64,000 nucleotides of DNA, from positions 124,001 to 188,000 of the forward strand of contig JADJPM010000004.1 of the NCBI GenBank assembly GCA_016713245.1. The letters run 5' to 3'. Below are positions 1 to 8,097 of this stretch, piece after piece (within the stretch, counting starts at the first letter, position 1; each line of letters starts with the position of its first letter). Both the position numbers and the translations under genes were made by a program. The notes beneath the pieces were generated by a model. The model saw only the letters and a program-made list of their open reading frames with translations, was not told the DNA's origin and did no database searches. The stretch comes from Verrucomicrobiaceae bacterium (GTDB lineage Bacteria > Verrucomicrobiota > Verrucomicrobiia > Verrucomicrobiales > Verrucomicrobiaceae).

Positions 1-858
1 GGTGGTGTGTTCGTGGTGCCCGTCGGCTGGGGTGCGCCGACGATTTATCTGGCCTCCGACGACGCGGTGAACTGGCGTCATCTCACCAAAGGCACCGCGA
101 AGCTGCCGGAGGGCAAGGGCGATGCTCGCGTGATGCCCGGCACGTGGGGCATCGCGGCGGGAAAAGGCACCTTCGTCGGCAGCGGCTACATGACCTTCTG
201 CGCCACGAGCGATCTGGGGCAGAGCTTCAGCTCCTTCGGCATGTGGGGCGCGTTCAAAGCCGATCCACGGGGCAAGCTGAGCACGCATCACGTCGGCGCG
301 GTGTATTGCGGCGACGCTAGCGGGCGCTTCCTCGCGCTCGGTGACAATCGCGGCGACTCCGGCGCGAAGTTTGGCAACCTCTTCGCCAGCGATGACCTCG
401 GCAAGACCTGGAAATGGCTCGCGCCGAAAGGGCTCGATGCCTCCACTGGTCGCGGCGAGTTACTCTGCAACGGCCGCCTGCTCGTCATGACCGACAAAGA
501 CGCCGCAAACGCCTGGACCAGCTCCGACGCCGGCGAAACCTGGACCGGCCCGCACGCCACCGGTATGCAACGCGCGAGCTTGAGCGTCGTGGGCAATGAG
601 TTCTGGCTCTGCGGCAAAAAATCCCGAGCCAGCACCGACGGCCAAACCTGGCGTGACCTCCCCACCGCCGTGCCCGAAGGAAAAGTCATCGCCAGCGACA
701 AGGGAACGCTCATCAGCATCCACCAACAGCGCACGAACATCCAACGCAGCACCGACGGCGGCAAAACCTGGCAGCAAGTGCATCAATACACTCCACCCGA
801 CATCAAAGGCGGCGCTCAAGGCCTGCGTGCCGGCGCGTGGGGCTTGGTGGCTCCGTGA
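1..858 (+). CDS. Asp-box (BNR/sialidase-like) repeat protein, 5' end outside the window
   Basis: The reading frame is open from base 1 to the TGA at 856-858, so the start lies upstream; the GTG at 7 is only the first possible start inside the window. The visible 280 or so residues hold about six Asp-box-like motifs (S-x-D-x-G-x-T-W), the clearest being SDDLGKTW, SSDAGETW and STDGGKTW, spaced about 40 residues apart. This spacing is that of a beta-propeller of the sialidase/photosystem stability factor type. Family members are usually secreted and bind or cleave glycans, but no catalytic Arg triad can be checked in this fragment. It precedes a sulfatase gene, which fits a glycan-related role. 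Function is inferred from fold only. Confidence 0.7.
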   Translation, partial: GGVFVVPVGWGAPTIYLASDDAVNWRHLTKGTAKLPEGKGDARVMPGTWGIAAGKGTFVGSGYMTFCATSDLGQSFSSFGMWGAFKADPRGKLSTHHVGAVYCGDASGRFLALGDNRGDSGAKFGNLFASDDLGKTWKWLAPKGLDASTGRGELLCNGRLLVMTDKDAANAWTSSDAGETWTGPHATGMQRASLSVVGNEFWLCGKKSRASTDGQTWRDLPTAVPEGKVIASDKGTLISIHQQRTNIQRSTDGGKTWQQVHQYTPPDIKGGAQGLRAGAWGLVAP

Positions 859-860
859 GG

Positions 861-879
861 GTGGCGAAACGGTCGCCAC
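861..879. repeat. Short inverted repeat just after the Asp-box gene
   Basis: Arms GTGGCGA and TCGCCAC around a 5-nt loop, starting three bases past the stop codon. It could act in transcription termination, but no T-run follows. It also resembles the other short palindromes scattered in this window. Confidence 0.4.
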
Positions 880-959
880 GATGGAGCTCCCGTGCCCCCA
901 AGTGATGAGAGATTCGTGTTTTCCGCGTAGCGATTCCCGAACACAATGAGATCAAGCTC

Positions 960-1526
960 ATGACCATCTTGGTGATTGCAGATGAAGAGTCCAGAATCGG
1001 GGCGATTGAATGCGGCCCGGTCGATGTGTTGATCTCATGCGGGGATCTCTATGACGCGGCCATTCGCCGGGCCATGGCTCACTATCAACCACGTCATACT
1101 CTCGCGGTTCGTGGAAACCACGATCCAGACTGCCTTTTTGGCGCTGGCATCATCGACTTGCACCTGAGAACGCATGAGATCGAAGGAGTGACCTTCGGTG
1201 GCTTCAAGGGAAGCTGGCGCTACAAACCCAAGGGACATCACTTGTTTGATCAGTTTGAGGTCTCCAGCCTGCTGCGTGGATTTCCCCCAGTGGATGTGTT
1301 TGTGGCACATAACTCGCCGGCCGGAATCCACGAGAGGGACCGCGAAACACACCAAGGTTTCGAGGGCTTTTTGACTTACATCGACCGGACATCTCCCTCT
1401 CTTTTCATTCATGGTCACCAACATTTGTAACTGCAGAGCCATCGGGTCTGGACCCAGATCCTGGGTGTCTATGGCGAACGGCTCGTTCAGATGGAGACTG
1501 AACTCGAATCTCAAACACCCACCTGA
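960..1526 (+). pseudogene. Calcineurin-like metallophosphoesterase interrupted by an in-frame TAA
   Basis: ATG at 960. The frame shows the metallophosphoesterase motifs CGDL, GNHD, AHNSP and GHQH, with an N-terminal ADEES in place of the usual D-x-H, as in a known subfamily. A TAA at 1428-1430 stops translation right after GHQHL. The same frame continues without any shift through TQILGVYGERLVQ, which is the expected C-terminal strand of this fold, to a TGA at 1524-1526 that overlaps the ATG of the next gene. The full gene would be 188 codons; the stop cuts about 31 residues. Either a recent nonsense mutation, a sequencing error, or readthrough. Substrate unknown; such proteins hydrolyse phosphodiesters or phosphomonoesters using two metals. 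Confidence 0.75.
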
Positions 1527-2986
1527 TGAAAATTCTCCTCGCCGCGATCCTTTCCTCATTCCTCATTCTGGTTTCGTCATTCGCGGCGCAGCCGCGCCCG
1601 AACATCCTCTTCATCCTCACGGATGACCAAGGCTGGGCCACGCTGGGCTGTTATGGCTCGAAGAAAGTGCCCACGCCGAATCTGGACCGGCTGGCGGGCG
1701 AGGGCGTGAGGTTCACAGATGCGTATGTGATGCCGCAGTGCACGCCGACGCGTGCCGCGTTGCTCACCGGACAGCACACGGCGCGCAACGGCATGTGGCA
1801 TGTCATTCCGTGGTATGGACTGCCGTGGGCGCGGATGCAGGAGCCGGCGTTTCGCGAGCAATTGCCGCGCGAGTGGCCCACGTTGCCGAAGCGGCTGCGG
1901 AAGGCCGGTTACGCGACGGGCATGGCGGGCAAATGGCATCTCACCTCGGGCGCGGATGGCGATTATGTGCAGTTGAGGGCCGGTGACGCGCATGGCTTCG
2001 AATTCGTCGCGCCGCGAGGCCCCGGAACGCAAAACGAGGGTGACAAATGGGTCGATCACCTCACCGATTCGGCCATCGGCTTCATCCGCGAGCGGCGGGA
2101 GAAGCCGTGGTTCTGTTACCTCGCGCATCACACGCTGCATGGCGTCGTCTCCGCACCGCCGGAGCTGGTGAAGAAGCATCGCGAGGCCGGAGCGCCGGAG
2201 TCGGGCATGTTCAATGCGACTTACCTCGCCGCCATCGAGCATCTCGACACGAGCATCGGCCGCCTCATGGCCGCGCTGGATGAAACGAAGCAGCGCGAGA
2301 ACACGATGGTCGTCTTCCTTTCCGACAACGGCGGTCTCGACACGAACTACAACATCGGCAGCGGTGCCTTGACCATCAGCAAACAGGAGTTCGACAACGC
2401 GCCGCTGCGTGCCGGCAAAGGCTCGCCGTATGAAGGCGGCATCCGTGTGCCCTGCCTGCTGCGCTGGCCTGCGAGCGTGAAAGCCGGTCAAACCTGCTCC
2501 ACGCCCGTTCACGTCACCGACTGGATGCCGACGTTGTTGAAAGTAGCTGGAGCTTCAGCCGCATCTGATTCGGCTAAAGCCGAAACTACTTTGGATGGCA
2601 TCGACATCTCCCCGCTCCTGCACGGCGAAACGCTCCCCGAGCGCCCGCTCTACTTCCACATGCCGCTCTACGACCTCCGCTGGGCCGCCACACCTTGCGC
2701 GGTCATCCGCGAGGGCGATTGGAAGCTCATCGAGCACTTTGGCGACTCGTTTGATGCGGACCTCCGCTACCAACCCGGTCGCAAACTCGAACTCTTCAAC
2801 CTGCGCGACGACCTCTCCGAGTCCCGCGACATCGCCACCGCCGAAAAAGCCCGCGCCGAGGCCATGAGCGCCAAACTGCACGCCTGGCTGAAATCCATCT
2901 CAGCGCCCATTCCTGCCGACAACCCGCATTTTGATCCTCAGCGGCAGTTTGAGGAGACCAAGACCAAGCAGGTGTGGAATCGCTGA
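1526..2986 (+). CDS. Secreted sulfatase (type I, formylglycine-dependent)
   Basis: 486 residues. A signal peptide (hydrophobic stretch from about 3 to 20, ending AAQ) precedes the alkaline-phosphatase-fold start PNILFILTDDQGW with metal-binding Asp residues. The sulfatase signature CTPTR at Cys72 marks the residue converted to formylglycine by a maturase not encoded in this window. GKWHL and SDNGG are further family motifs. It should hydrolyse a sulfate ester, probably on a polysaccharide, outside the cytoplasm. Its ATG overlaps the TGA of the interrupted phosphoesterase (TGATG), so the two were translationally coupled. The signal-peptide codons overlap a 7-bp repeat tract, and a palindromic repeat pair sits in frame at codons about 339-356, before TTLDGID. 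Confidence 0.93.
   Translation: MKILLAAILSSFLILVSSFAAQPRPNILFILTDDQGWATLGCYGSKKVPTPNLDRLAGEGVRFTDAYVMPQCTPTRAALLTGQHTARNGMWHVIPWYGLPWARMQEPAFREQLPREWPTLPKRLRKAGYATGMAGKWHLTSGADGDYVQLRAGDAHGFEFVAPRGPGTQNEGDKWVDHLTDSAIGFIRERREKPWFCYLAHHTLHGVVSAPPELVKKHREAGAPESGMFNATYLAAIEHLDTSIGRLMAALDETKQRENTMVVFLSDNGGLDTNYNIGSGALTISKQEFDNAPLRAGKGSPYEGGIRVPCLLRWPASVKAGQTCSTPVHVTDWMPTLLKVAGASAASDSAKAETTLDGIDISPLLHGETLPERPLYFHMPLYDLRWAATPCAVIREGDWKLIEHFGDSFDADLRYQPGRKLELFNLRDDLSESRDIATAEKARAEAMSAKLHAWLKSISAPIPADNPHFDPQRQFEETKTKQVWNR
1555..1582 (+). repeat. Period-7 repeat tract inside a signal-peptide coding region
   Basis: Four 7-bp units: CTCATTC, CTCATTC, TGGTTTC, GTCATTC. They encode the core of the sulfatase signal peptide. 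The words match the ATTCGTC-type units found before sufD and at the lipoprotein gene near 62.4 kb. Confidence 0.6.
2540..2592. repeat. Inverted pair of a 25-bp palindromic element, in frame inside the sulfatase
   Basis: Left copy 2540-2564 and right copy 2568-2592 (opposite orientation) both begin with AAAGTAG when read toward the centre and carry the core TTSGGCTTYAGCCSAA or a close variant. The pair is read in frame as residues VAGASAASDSAKAETT. Related copies lie at 10519-10542, 10582-10606 and 12223-12247. Confidence 0.65.
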
Positions 2987-3003
2987 GGCGACAGCAAAGT
3001 GGC

Positions 3004-3113
3004 CATCTTGCTCCGCAAGATGAGCTCAACGCTTCCGCTGTGGCGCAGCGGCTTCGCGCATTCACGACGCCTTCTTCATCGGCCCCACAGGGCTCCTCTC
3101 GCGGAGCGAGAGG
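3004..3113. repeat. Intergenic region with two perfect short palindromes
   Basis: The 217-bp gap between the sulfatase and the DUF1592 gene holds CATCTTGC-TCC-GCAAGATG at 3004-3022 and CCTCTCGC-GGA-GCGAGAGG at 3095-3113. Each has 8-bp perfect arms and a 3-nt loop. They may form RNA hairpins or be mobile palindromic repeats; no T-run suggests a terminator. Confidence 0.5.
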
Positions 3114-3203
3114 GCTACCTTGCTTCGCCTGATCGAAGCCACCAGCATCACCGCGTCAGAAAACCACCCGACCACGCGTTTCAGAGTCGTGCGCACCGAC
3201 CGA

Positions 3204-5624
3204 ATGAAACGCTTTTTCTTGTTCCCGCTCCTCCTCGCCAGCACCGCCGGCGCGGCGGAGAAAGTCGATTCGAAGGTCACGGGCTTCATGCAGACCTACT
3301 GCGTGAGCTGCCACGGCGAAAAGAAGCAGAAAGGCGACTTCCGCGTCGATACGCTGCAAATCTCCACCACCGCCGCCGATGCGGAAAATTGGCAGCTCGT
3401 GCTCGACAACCTGCATCTCGGCGAAATGCCGCCGGAGGACGAAAAACAGCCCAAACCGGCCGAACTGGAGCCGGTGACGGAATGGATCCAAAGCGAGCTG
3501 CGGCGTGCGGCGCTCGCGCTCAGCGGGCAGAAGGGTGAGGTGGTGCTGCGGCGGCTGAACCGCTTCGAGTATGAAAATACCATCGAGGATCTCTTCGATG
3601 TGCGCGGCGATTTCGCGGTGGGTTTTCCCGAGGACACGATCAGCGGCGGCTTCAACAACAACGGCGGCGCCTTGATGCTCTCCGCCGAGCAACTCGCCGA
3701 ATACATGAAGGCCGCGGACTTCATCCTCAGCCGCGCCATCGTCACCAAACCGCGACCGGAGACGAAAAGCATCACCTTCACGCTCCAAGACATCGAGGAC
3801 CGCCGCAAAGCACGCGAGGAGGAGCGTGCGCGAAAAAACAAAGGCAAAGGCGACCCCGGCTACACGGAAACGCCCGCCGAAAAAAAGCGCAAAGAGCGCG
3901 AGAAGGCCACCGGCAACTACGGCGAGCCGTTTTATCCGCCGTGGGGCGCGGACATGCTGATCCCGGTGATGTATAAAAAGCCGGACACGAAGGAGTTCCT
4001 CCAGGTGCGCGAGCCGGGCTGGTATCGTTTCAAAGTCGTGGCCTATGCCGTGCGCAACGAAGGCAAAATCATCCGCCTCCAGGTCTCGCACGGCAGCGAC
4101 AACAAAGAGGAGCCGCAGACCATCGCGGGCATCACGCAGCTCGCGGACGAGACGCCGCGTGAGATCGAATACCGCGTCTATCTTCAGCCAAACCAGCGCG
4201 TGCAGGTCTCCATGCTCGACGGCACGAACTGGCTGCCCGGTTCCCGCATTCTCGAAGACAAATCACCGGCCATCGCGATCAAGCGCATCGAGTTCGAAGG
4301 CCCGATCATCGACCAATGGCCGCCGAAGGGACATCAGGCCTTGTTTGGCAAGCTGGAGGACGTTTCGCGGCTCGATGACGCCGTGGTGCCGCAGTTGCTG
4401 CGCGACTTTGCGCCGAAGCTCTTCCGCAGGCCCGTGGAGGAGGCCGTGGTGGAGGAGTTCGCCGCGTTTTATCAAGCGCAGCGCCAGGACGTGGCTGCGC
4501 TCGATGCCTTCAAGCTCACCGTGAAGGCCATGATGACCTCGCCGCAGTTTTTGTATCATCAGGAGCCTGCGGACCAGGTGGATGAGTTCGCGCTCGCCAA
4601 TCGTCTCTCGTATTTCCTCTGGCGCAGCCTGCCGGATGACGAGCTGATGCGTCTCGCCGCGCAAAACAAGCTCTCGCAGCCCGCCGAGCTGAAAAAGCAA
4701 ACCGCACGCCTGCTCGCCGATGCACGCGCGGAGCGCTTCCTGCGCGATTTCACCGGTCAGTGGCTGCAAACGACGAAGGTGGGCGAGATGCAGCCCGACA
4801 AGTCGCTCTATCCTGAATACGACGAGGACCTCGAACGCGCGATGGTGCAGGAGACGCAGCTTTTCATCCGCGAACTGCTCGTGAACGACCTCAGCATCGC
4901 CAACCTGCTCGATTCTGACTGGACGATGCTCAACGACCGCCTCGCACGGCATTACTGCATCGAGGGCGTGAGCGGAAATCAGTTCCGCAAAGTGAGCCTC
5001 GACAAATCGAAGACCGTGCGCGGCGGTCTGCTCACGCACGCGAGCATTTTGAGCATCACCAGCAACGGCACCACCACCTCGCCCGTCGTGCGTGGCGTGT
5101 GGATGCTGGAGCGGCTCCTCGGCACGCCCGCACCACCGCCACCGCCGGACGTGCCACCCATCGAGCCCGACATCCGCGGCGCCAGCACCATCAATGAGCA
5201 GCTCGAAAAGCATCGGAACATCGCCCAATGCGCCGCCTGCCACGCGAAGATCGATCCGTATGGCATCGCGCTCGAAAACTTCGACGTCACCGGCGGCTGG
5301 CGTGAAAACTACCGCGCCCTCATCGAGGCCAAAAACGGCCGCAAAACCCTCGGTGAGGGCAAACTCGTCCAACCCGCCGATAAACTGCCCAAACTCGGCC
5401 CCTTCGCCGGTTTCACCGAGTTCCGCGCCCTGCTGAAAAAGAACGAGCACCTCGTCTTCCACAACGTCGCCGAAAAACTCACCACCTACGCCCTCGGCCG
5501 CAGCCTCGGCTTCGCTGACCGCGAGGAGATCAACAAGATCGTCGAGGCCACACGCACGAACGGCGGTGGTTTGAGGACGATGGTCGAGACGCTCGCGATG
5601 AGCCCGGTGTTTCGGAGGCCGTGA
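3204..5624 (+). CDS. DUF1592-family large secreted c-type-cytochrome-like protein
   Basis: 806 residues from ATG 3204, chosen over an upstream in-frame ATG at 3120 because MKRFFLFPLLLASTAGA is a good signal peptide. Order of domains: N-terminal planctomycete-type cytochrome motif CVSCH (Cys33, Cys36, His37), DUF1587 (LRRLNRFEYENT, about 115), a charged lysine/arginine-rich insert near 200-230, DUF1592 (RLSYFLWRSLPDDEL), DUF1588 and DUF1585 with a second heme-type motif CAACHAKIDPYG. The proline run PAPPPPPPDVPP separates the last domains. Two CxxCH motifs suggest covalent heme and an extracytoplasmic redox role, but no reaction is known. Unlike the other two copies here it has no DUF1552 gene next to it. 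Confidence 0.9.
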   Translation: MKRFFLFPLLLASTAGAAEKVDSKVTGFMQTYCVSCHGEKKQKGDFRVDTLQISTTAADAENWQLVLDNLHLGEMPPEDEKQPKPAELEPVTEWIQSELRRAALALSGQKGEVVLRRLNRFEYENTIEDLFDVRGDFAVGFPEDTISGGFNNNGGALMLSAEQLAEYMKAADFILSRAIVTKPRPETKSITFTLQDIEDRRKAREEERARKNKGKGDPGYTETPAEKKRKEREKATGNYGEPFYPPWGADMLIPVMYKKPDTKEFLQVREPGWYRFKVVAYAVRNEGKIIRLQVSHGSDNKEEPQTIAGITQLADETPREIEYRVYLQPNQRVQVSMLDGTNWLPGSRILEDKSPAIAIKRIEFEGPIIDQWPPKGHQALFGKLEDVSRLDDAVVPQLLRDFAPKLFRRPVEEAVVEEFAAFYQAQRQDVAALDAFKLTVKAMMTSPQFLYHQEPADQVDEFALANRLSYFLWRSLPDDELMRLAAQNKLSQPAELKKQTARLLADARAERFLRDFTGQWLQTTKVGEMQPDKSLYPEYDEDLERAMVQETQLFIRELLVNDLSIANLLDSDWTMLNDRLARHYCIEGVSGNQFRKVSLDKSKTVRGGLLTHASILSITSNGTTTSPVVRGVWMLERLLGTPAPPPPPDVPPIEPDIRGASTINEQLEKHRNIAQCAACHAKIDPYGIALENFDVTGGWRENYRALIEAKNGRKTLGEGKLVQPADKLPKLGPFAGFTEFRALLKKNEHLVFHNVAEKLTTYALGRSLGFADREEINKIVEATRTNGGGLRTMVETLAMSPVFRRP

Positions 5625-5631
5625 GGGGTGG

Positions 5632-5843
5632 AATCGGTGATCGGTATTCGGTGATCAGTAATCAGTAATCAGTAATCAGTAATCAGTAATCAGTAATCAG
5701 TAATCAGTTATCAGTTATCAGTTATCAGTTATCAGTTATCAGTTATCAGTTATCAGTTATCAGTTATCAGTTATCAGTTATCAGTTATCAGTTATCAGTT
5801 ATCAGTTATCAGTTATCAGTGATCGGTAATCAGTAATCAGTAA
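5632..5843. repeat. Large 7-bp tandem repeat array (left of four-helix-bundle gene)
   Basis: Almost pure 7-bp units: seven copies of AGTAATC (5657-5705) followed by sixteen perfect copies of AGTTATC (5706-5817), edged by variants such as GGTGATC, GGTAATC and AGTGATC. The array begins 8 bases past the stop codon of the DUF1592 gene. There are no spacers, so this is not a CRISPR array. The homogeneous blocks suggest recent slippage expansion. Confidence 0.95.
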
Positions 5844-5865
5844 CAACAGAACCAGAGACAAGACG

Positions 5866-6306
5866 ATGAACTATGTGAAGCACTATCGGGAGCTTGAGGT
5901 GTATAAGACACAGAGACTGCTGTCGCGGGCTGTGTTTATGGAATCGAGGAGTTTTCCGAAGGAGGAGCAGTATTCGCTGACGGATCAGATTCGCCGGTCC
6001 TCGCGGTCCATTGGTGCTCAGATCGCCGAGGCTTGGGCGAAACGTCTTTATCCGAAACACTTCATCAGCAAGCTAACCGACGCCGACGGCGAACAGCTCG
6101 AAACCCAGCACTGGCTCACCGAAGCTCTGGATTGCGGCTACATCACGGTCGAAAAGCAAACCGAACTCACCCAGCACTGCGAATCCATCGGTCGCATGCT
6201 CGGCGCCATGATTCGCAAGGCGGACTCCTTCGCCGGAACCGAATTCCTTCTCCGCGAAGGCGAGGCGGAGTATTTGGCAGGGGATGTTGAATGCGGTGAT
6301 CGGTAA
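5866..6306 (+). CDS. Four helix bundle protein (S23 / 23S rRNA intervening-sequence family)
   Basis: 146 residues. Recognised by YRELEVYKTQRLLSRAVF near the N-terminus, then SLTDQIRRSSRSIGAQIAEAW, DADGEQLETQHWLTEALDCGYI and helical ends, the usual layout of this small family. Members are found inside 23S rRNA intervening sequences and as solitary chromosomal genes; a related fold (Avd) works in diversity-generating retroelements, but no reverse transcriptase is present here. The last codons (Gly-Asp-Arg-stop) are encoded by the start of the right-hand 7-bp repeat array. Role unknown; the position between two repeat arrays suggests a mobile or repeat-associated unit. Confidence 0.85.
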   Translation: MNYVKHYRELEVYKTQRLLSRAVFMESRSFPKEEQYSLTDQIRRSSRSIGAQIAEAWAKRLYPKHFISKLTDADGEQLETQHWLTEALDCGYITVEKQTELTQHCESIGRMLGAMIRKADSFAGTEFLLREGEAEYLAGDVECGDR

Positions 6307-6510
6307 TCAGTTATCAGTTATCAGTTATCAGTTATCGGTCCGATCACCGATCACCGATTACCGATCACCGATTACCGATTACCGATTACCGATCACCGAT
6401 TACCGATCACCGATCACCGATCACCGATCACCGATCACCGATTACCGATTACCGATTACCGATCACCGATCACCGATCACCGATCACCGACTACCGATCA
6501 CCGATTACCC
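6294..6510. repeat. Large 7-bp tandem repeat array (right of four-helix-bundle gene), inverted relative to the left array
   Basis: Starts as GGTGATC/GGTAATC/AGTTATC units, switches orientation at the palindrome ATCGGTCCGAT near 6335, then runs as about 23 units of ACCGATC or ACCGATT. Both flanking genes end inside it: the four-helix-bundle gene stops at 6304-6306 and the minus-strand sulfatase takes its last residues Gly-Asn-Arg and its TGA (6498-6500) from it. Confidence 0.95.
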
Positions 6511-8093
6511 ATCTCGACAATCTTTTCGCGCGGCACCACGCCGACGCGTTTGGCCCAGGCTTGGTGTTGAGATAGCATGACTCTCACTCGCTCAGGCTCG
6601 CTGGCGGCTAGGTCGTGGGTTTCGCCGGGGTCGGTGGAGGTGTTGTAGAGTTCCCACTTTCCGGTGCGCGGGCCGGTGGTGGCGATGCTGCCGTTTTCGG
6701 ACGCGGGGCCGTAGCCGCGCACGAGTTTCCAATGGCCCTGGCGCACGGCTTCGTTGCCCATGCGTTCCCAGAAGAGCGGGCGGTCCATCGGCAGCGTGGC
6801 GGCTTCGCCGCGAAGCGCGGGCAGCAGGCTGGTGCCTTCGAGCGCTTGCACGGCGTGACCGGCAAAGGTGCGCGGATGTTTCGCTGCGGCGGCGTCCAGG
6901 CAGGTCGGAAACACGTCCATGATGTGCGCGGGGCCAGTCACGATTTTGCCGCGCTGTGAAACCGGGATGCCAGCGGGCCAATGCGCGATGAAGGGGGAGG
7001 CGATGCCGCCGTCGTGCACCCAGACCTTGAACTTGCGGAAGGGTGTGTTGCACACCTGGCCCCAGAGCGGGCCGCGCACTTCGTCGGAGCCGTTGTCGCT
7101 GAGGAAGAGGATGAGCGTGTTGTCGAACTGGCCGCGTTTTCGCAGCGTTTCGACGATGCGGGCGAGGTTTTGGTCCACGCGGTCGATCATCGCGGCGAAA
7201 TGGCGCATCCACTGCTCATTGCGCTCTTTTTTGGCGTTTTGGGCTTCGTTGGTGATTTCGGCGTCGAGCTGCGGCAAGCGCGCGGATTCGGGGATGAGGC
7301 CGATTTGCTTCAAACGCTCGAAACGACTCTCGCGCATGGCTTCGGGGCCGGCGCGATAGGTTTCCGCGTATTTCGCCACATCGCTCTCATGCGCCTGCAG
7401 TGGCCAATGCGGCGCGGTGAAAGCCAGATAGCCGAACCAGGGCTTTGCGGGGTCGGATTCCTCGATGAATCGCAACGTGTGGTCGGTGAAGCTGTCGGTC
7501 GTATAGAAGTCTGGTGGCAGTTTTTCGACCTGTTTGCCATTGAGCACGAACTTGGTGATGGGACCCTTTTTTTGCCACGATCGGTAGCCCGTGAACTGCT
7601 CGCAAGCGCCGCCGATAAGCGCGAAATGACGCTCAAAACCGCGCTGGCCCGGCCAGCAGGCCTCGTCCTGGCCGAGATGCCATTTTCCGGCCATGAAGGT
7701 CTGATAGCCCGCCTCACGCAACGACTCCGGCAAGGTCACGACGCCCTCTTTCTTGAAGCCGAGATACGCGGGCGAGCCGATGCGCCGCCACAGCTCATTC
7801 GCCGCGCCCTGTTCGTTCATGTCGCCCACGCCGGCCTGATGCGGATACAGGCCGCTCATGAGCGAGGCACGCGAGGGGCAGCACTGCGCGCAGTTGTAAA
7901 ACCGTGCCAGCCTCACGCCACCGGCTGCCAGCGCATCAAGCGTCGGCGTGCGGATTTCGCCGCCGTAGCAGCCGATGTCGGAGTAGCCCATGTCATCCAC
8001 CATGATGAGGAGGATGTTCGGGCGCTGCTCCGCAGCGAATGAATGGCCGCAAAGGAACGCAAATAGCGCCAAGAAGCTCAGGAGGCGTGTCAT
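6498..8093 (-). CDS. Secreted sulfatase
   Basis: 531 residues with an N-terminal signal peptide ending near FAA-E. PNILLIMVDDMGYSDIGCYG gives the first metal ligands. CCPSR at Cys71 is the C-x-P-S-R formylglycine site. GKWHLGQDEACWPGQRGF and SDNGSDEVRG are family blocks seen in arylsulfatase A-type enzymes. It is the last gene of the minus-strand run and lies 4 bp after the next upstream sulfatase, so the two are probably co-translated. The stop codon and last three residues come from the 7-bp repeat array. Confidence 0.93.
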   Translation of the reverse strand: MTRLLSFLALFAFLCGHSFAAEQRPNILLIMVDDMGYSDIGCYGGEIRTPTLDALAAGGVRLARFYNCAQCCPSRASLMSGLYPHQAGVGDMNEQGAANELWRRIGSPAYLGFKKEGVVTLPESLREAGYQTFMAGKWHLGQDEACWPGQRGFERHFALIGGACEQFTGYRSWQKKGPITKFVLNGKQVEKLPPDFYTTDSFTDHTLRFIEESDPAKPWFGYLAFTAPHWPLQAHESDVAKYAETYRAGPEAMRESRFERLKQIGLIPESARLPQLDAEITNEAQNAKKERNEQWMRHFAAMIDRVDQNLARIVETLRKRGQFDNTLILFLSDNGSDEVRGPLWGQVCNTPFRKFKVWVHDGGIASPFIAHWPAGIPVSQRGKIVTGPAHIMDVFPTCLDAAAAKHPRTFAGHAVQALEGTSLLPALRGEAATLPMDRPLFWERMGNEAVRQGHWKLVRGYGPASENGSIATTGPRTGKWELYNTSTDPGETHDLAASEPERVRVMLSQHQAWAKRVGVVPREKIVEMGNR

Positions 8094-8097
8094 GGGT

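Noticed and set aside
861..879. Rho-independent terminator
   Set aside because: Stem-loop is present but lacks a T-run; kept only as an inverted repeat.
5866..6306. Diversity-generating retroelement accessory gene (Avd)
   Set aside because: The fold is related, but no reverse transcriptase, template repeat or variable repeat was found nearby.
5632..6510. CRISPR array
   Set aside because: Units are 7 bp with no spacers and no cas genes.
6284..6580. Open frame translating the right heptamer array into repeated Ile-Thr-Asp-Tyr-Arg
   Set aside because: It is a product of a 7-bp repeat (7 is not a multiple of 3, so all frames are open); no gene context.
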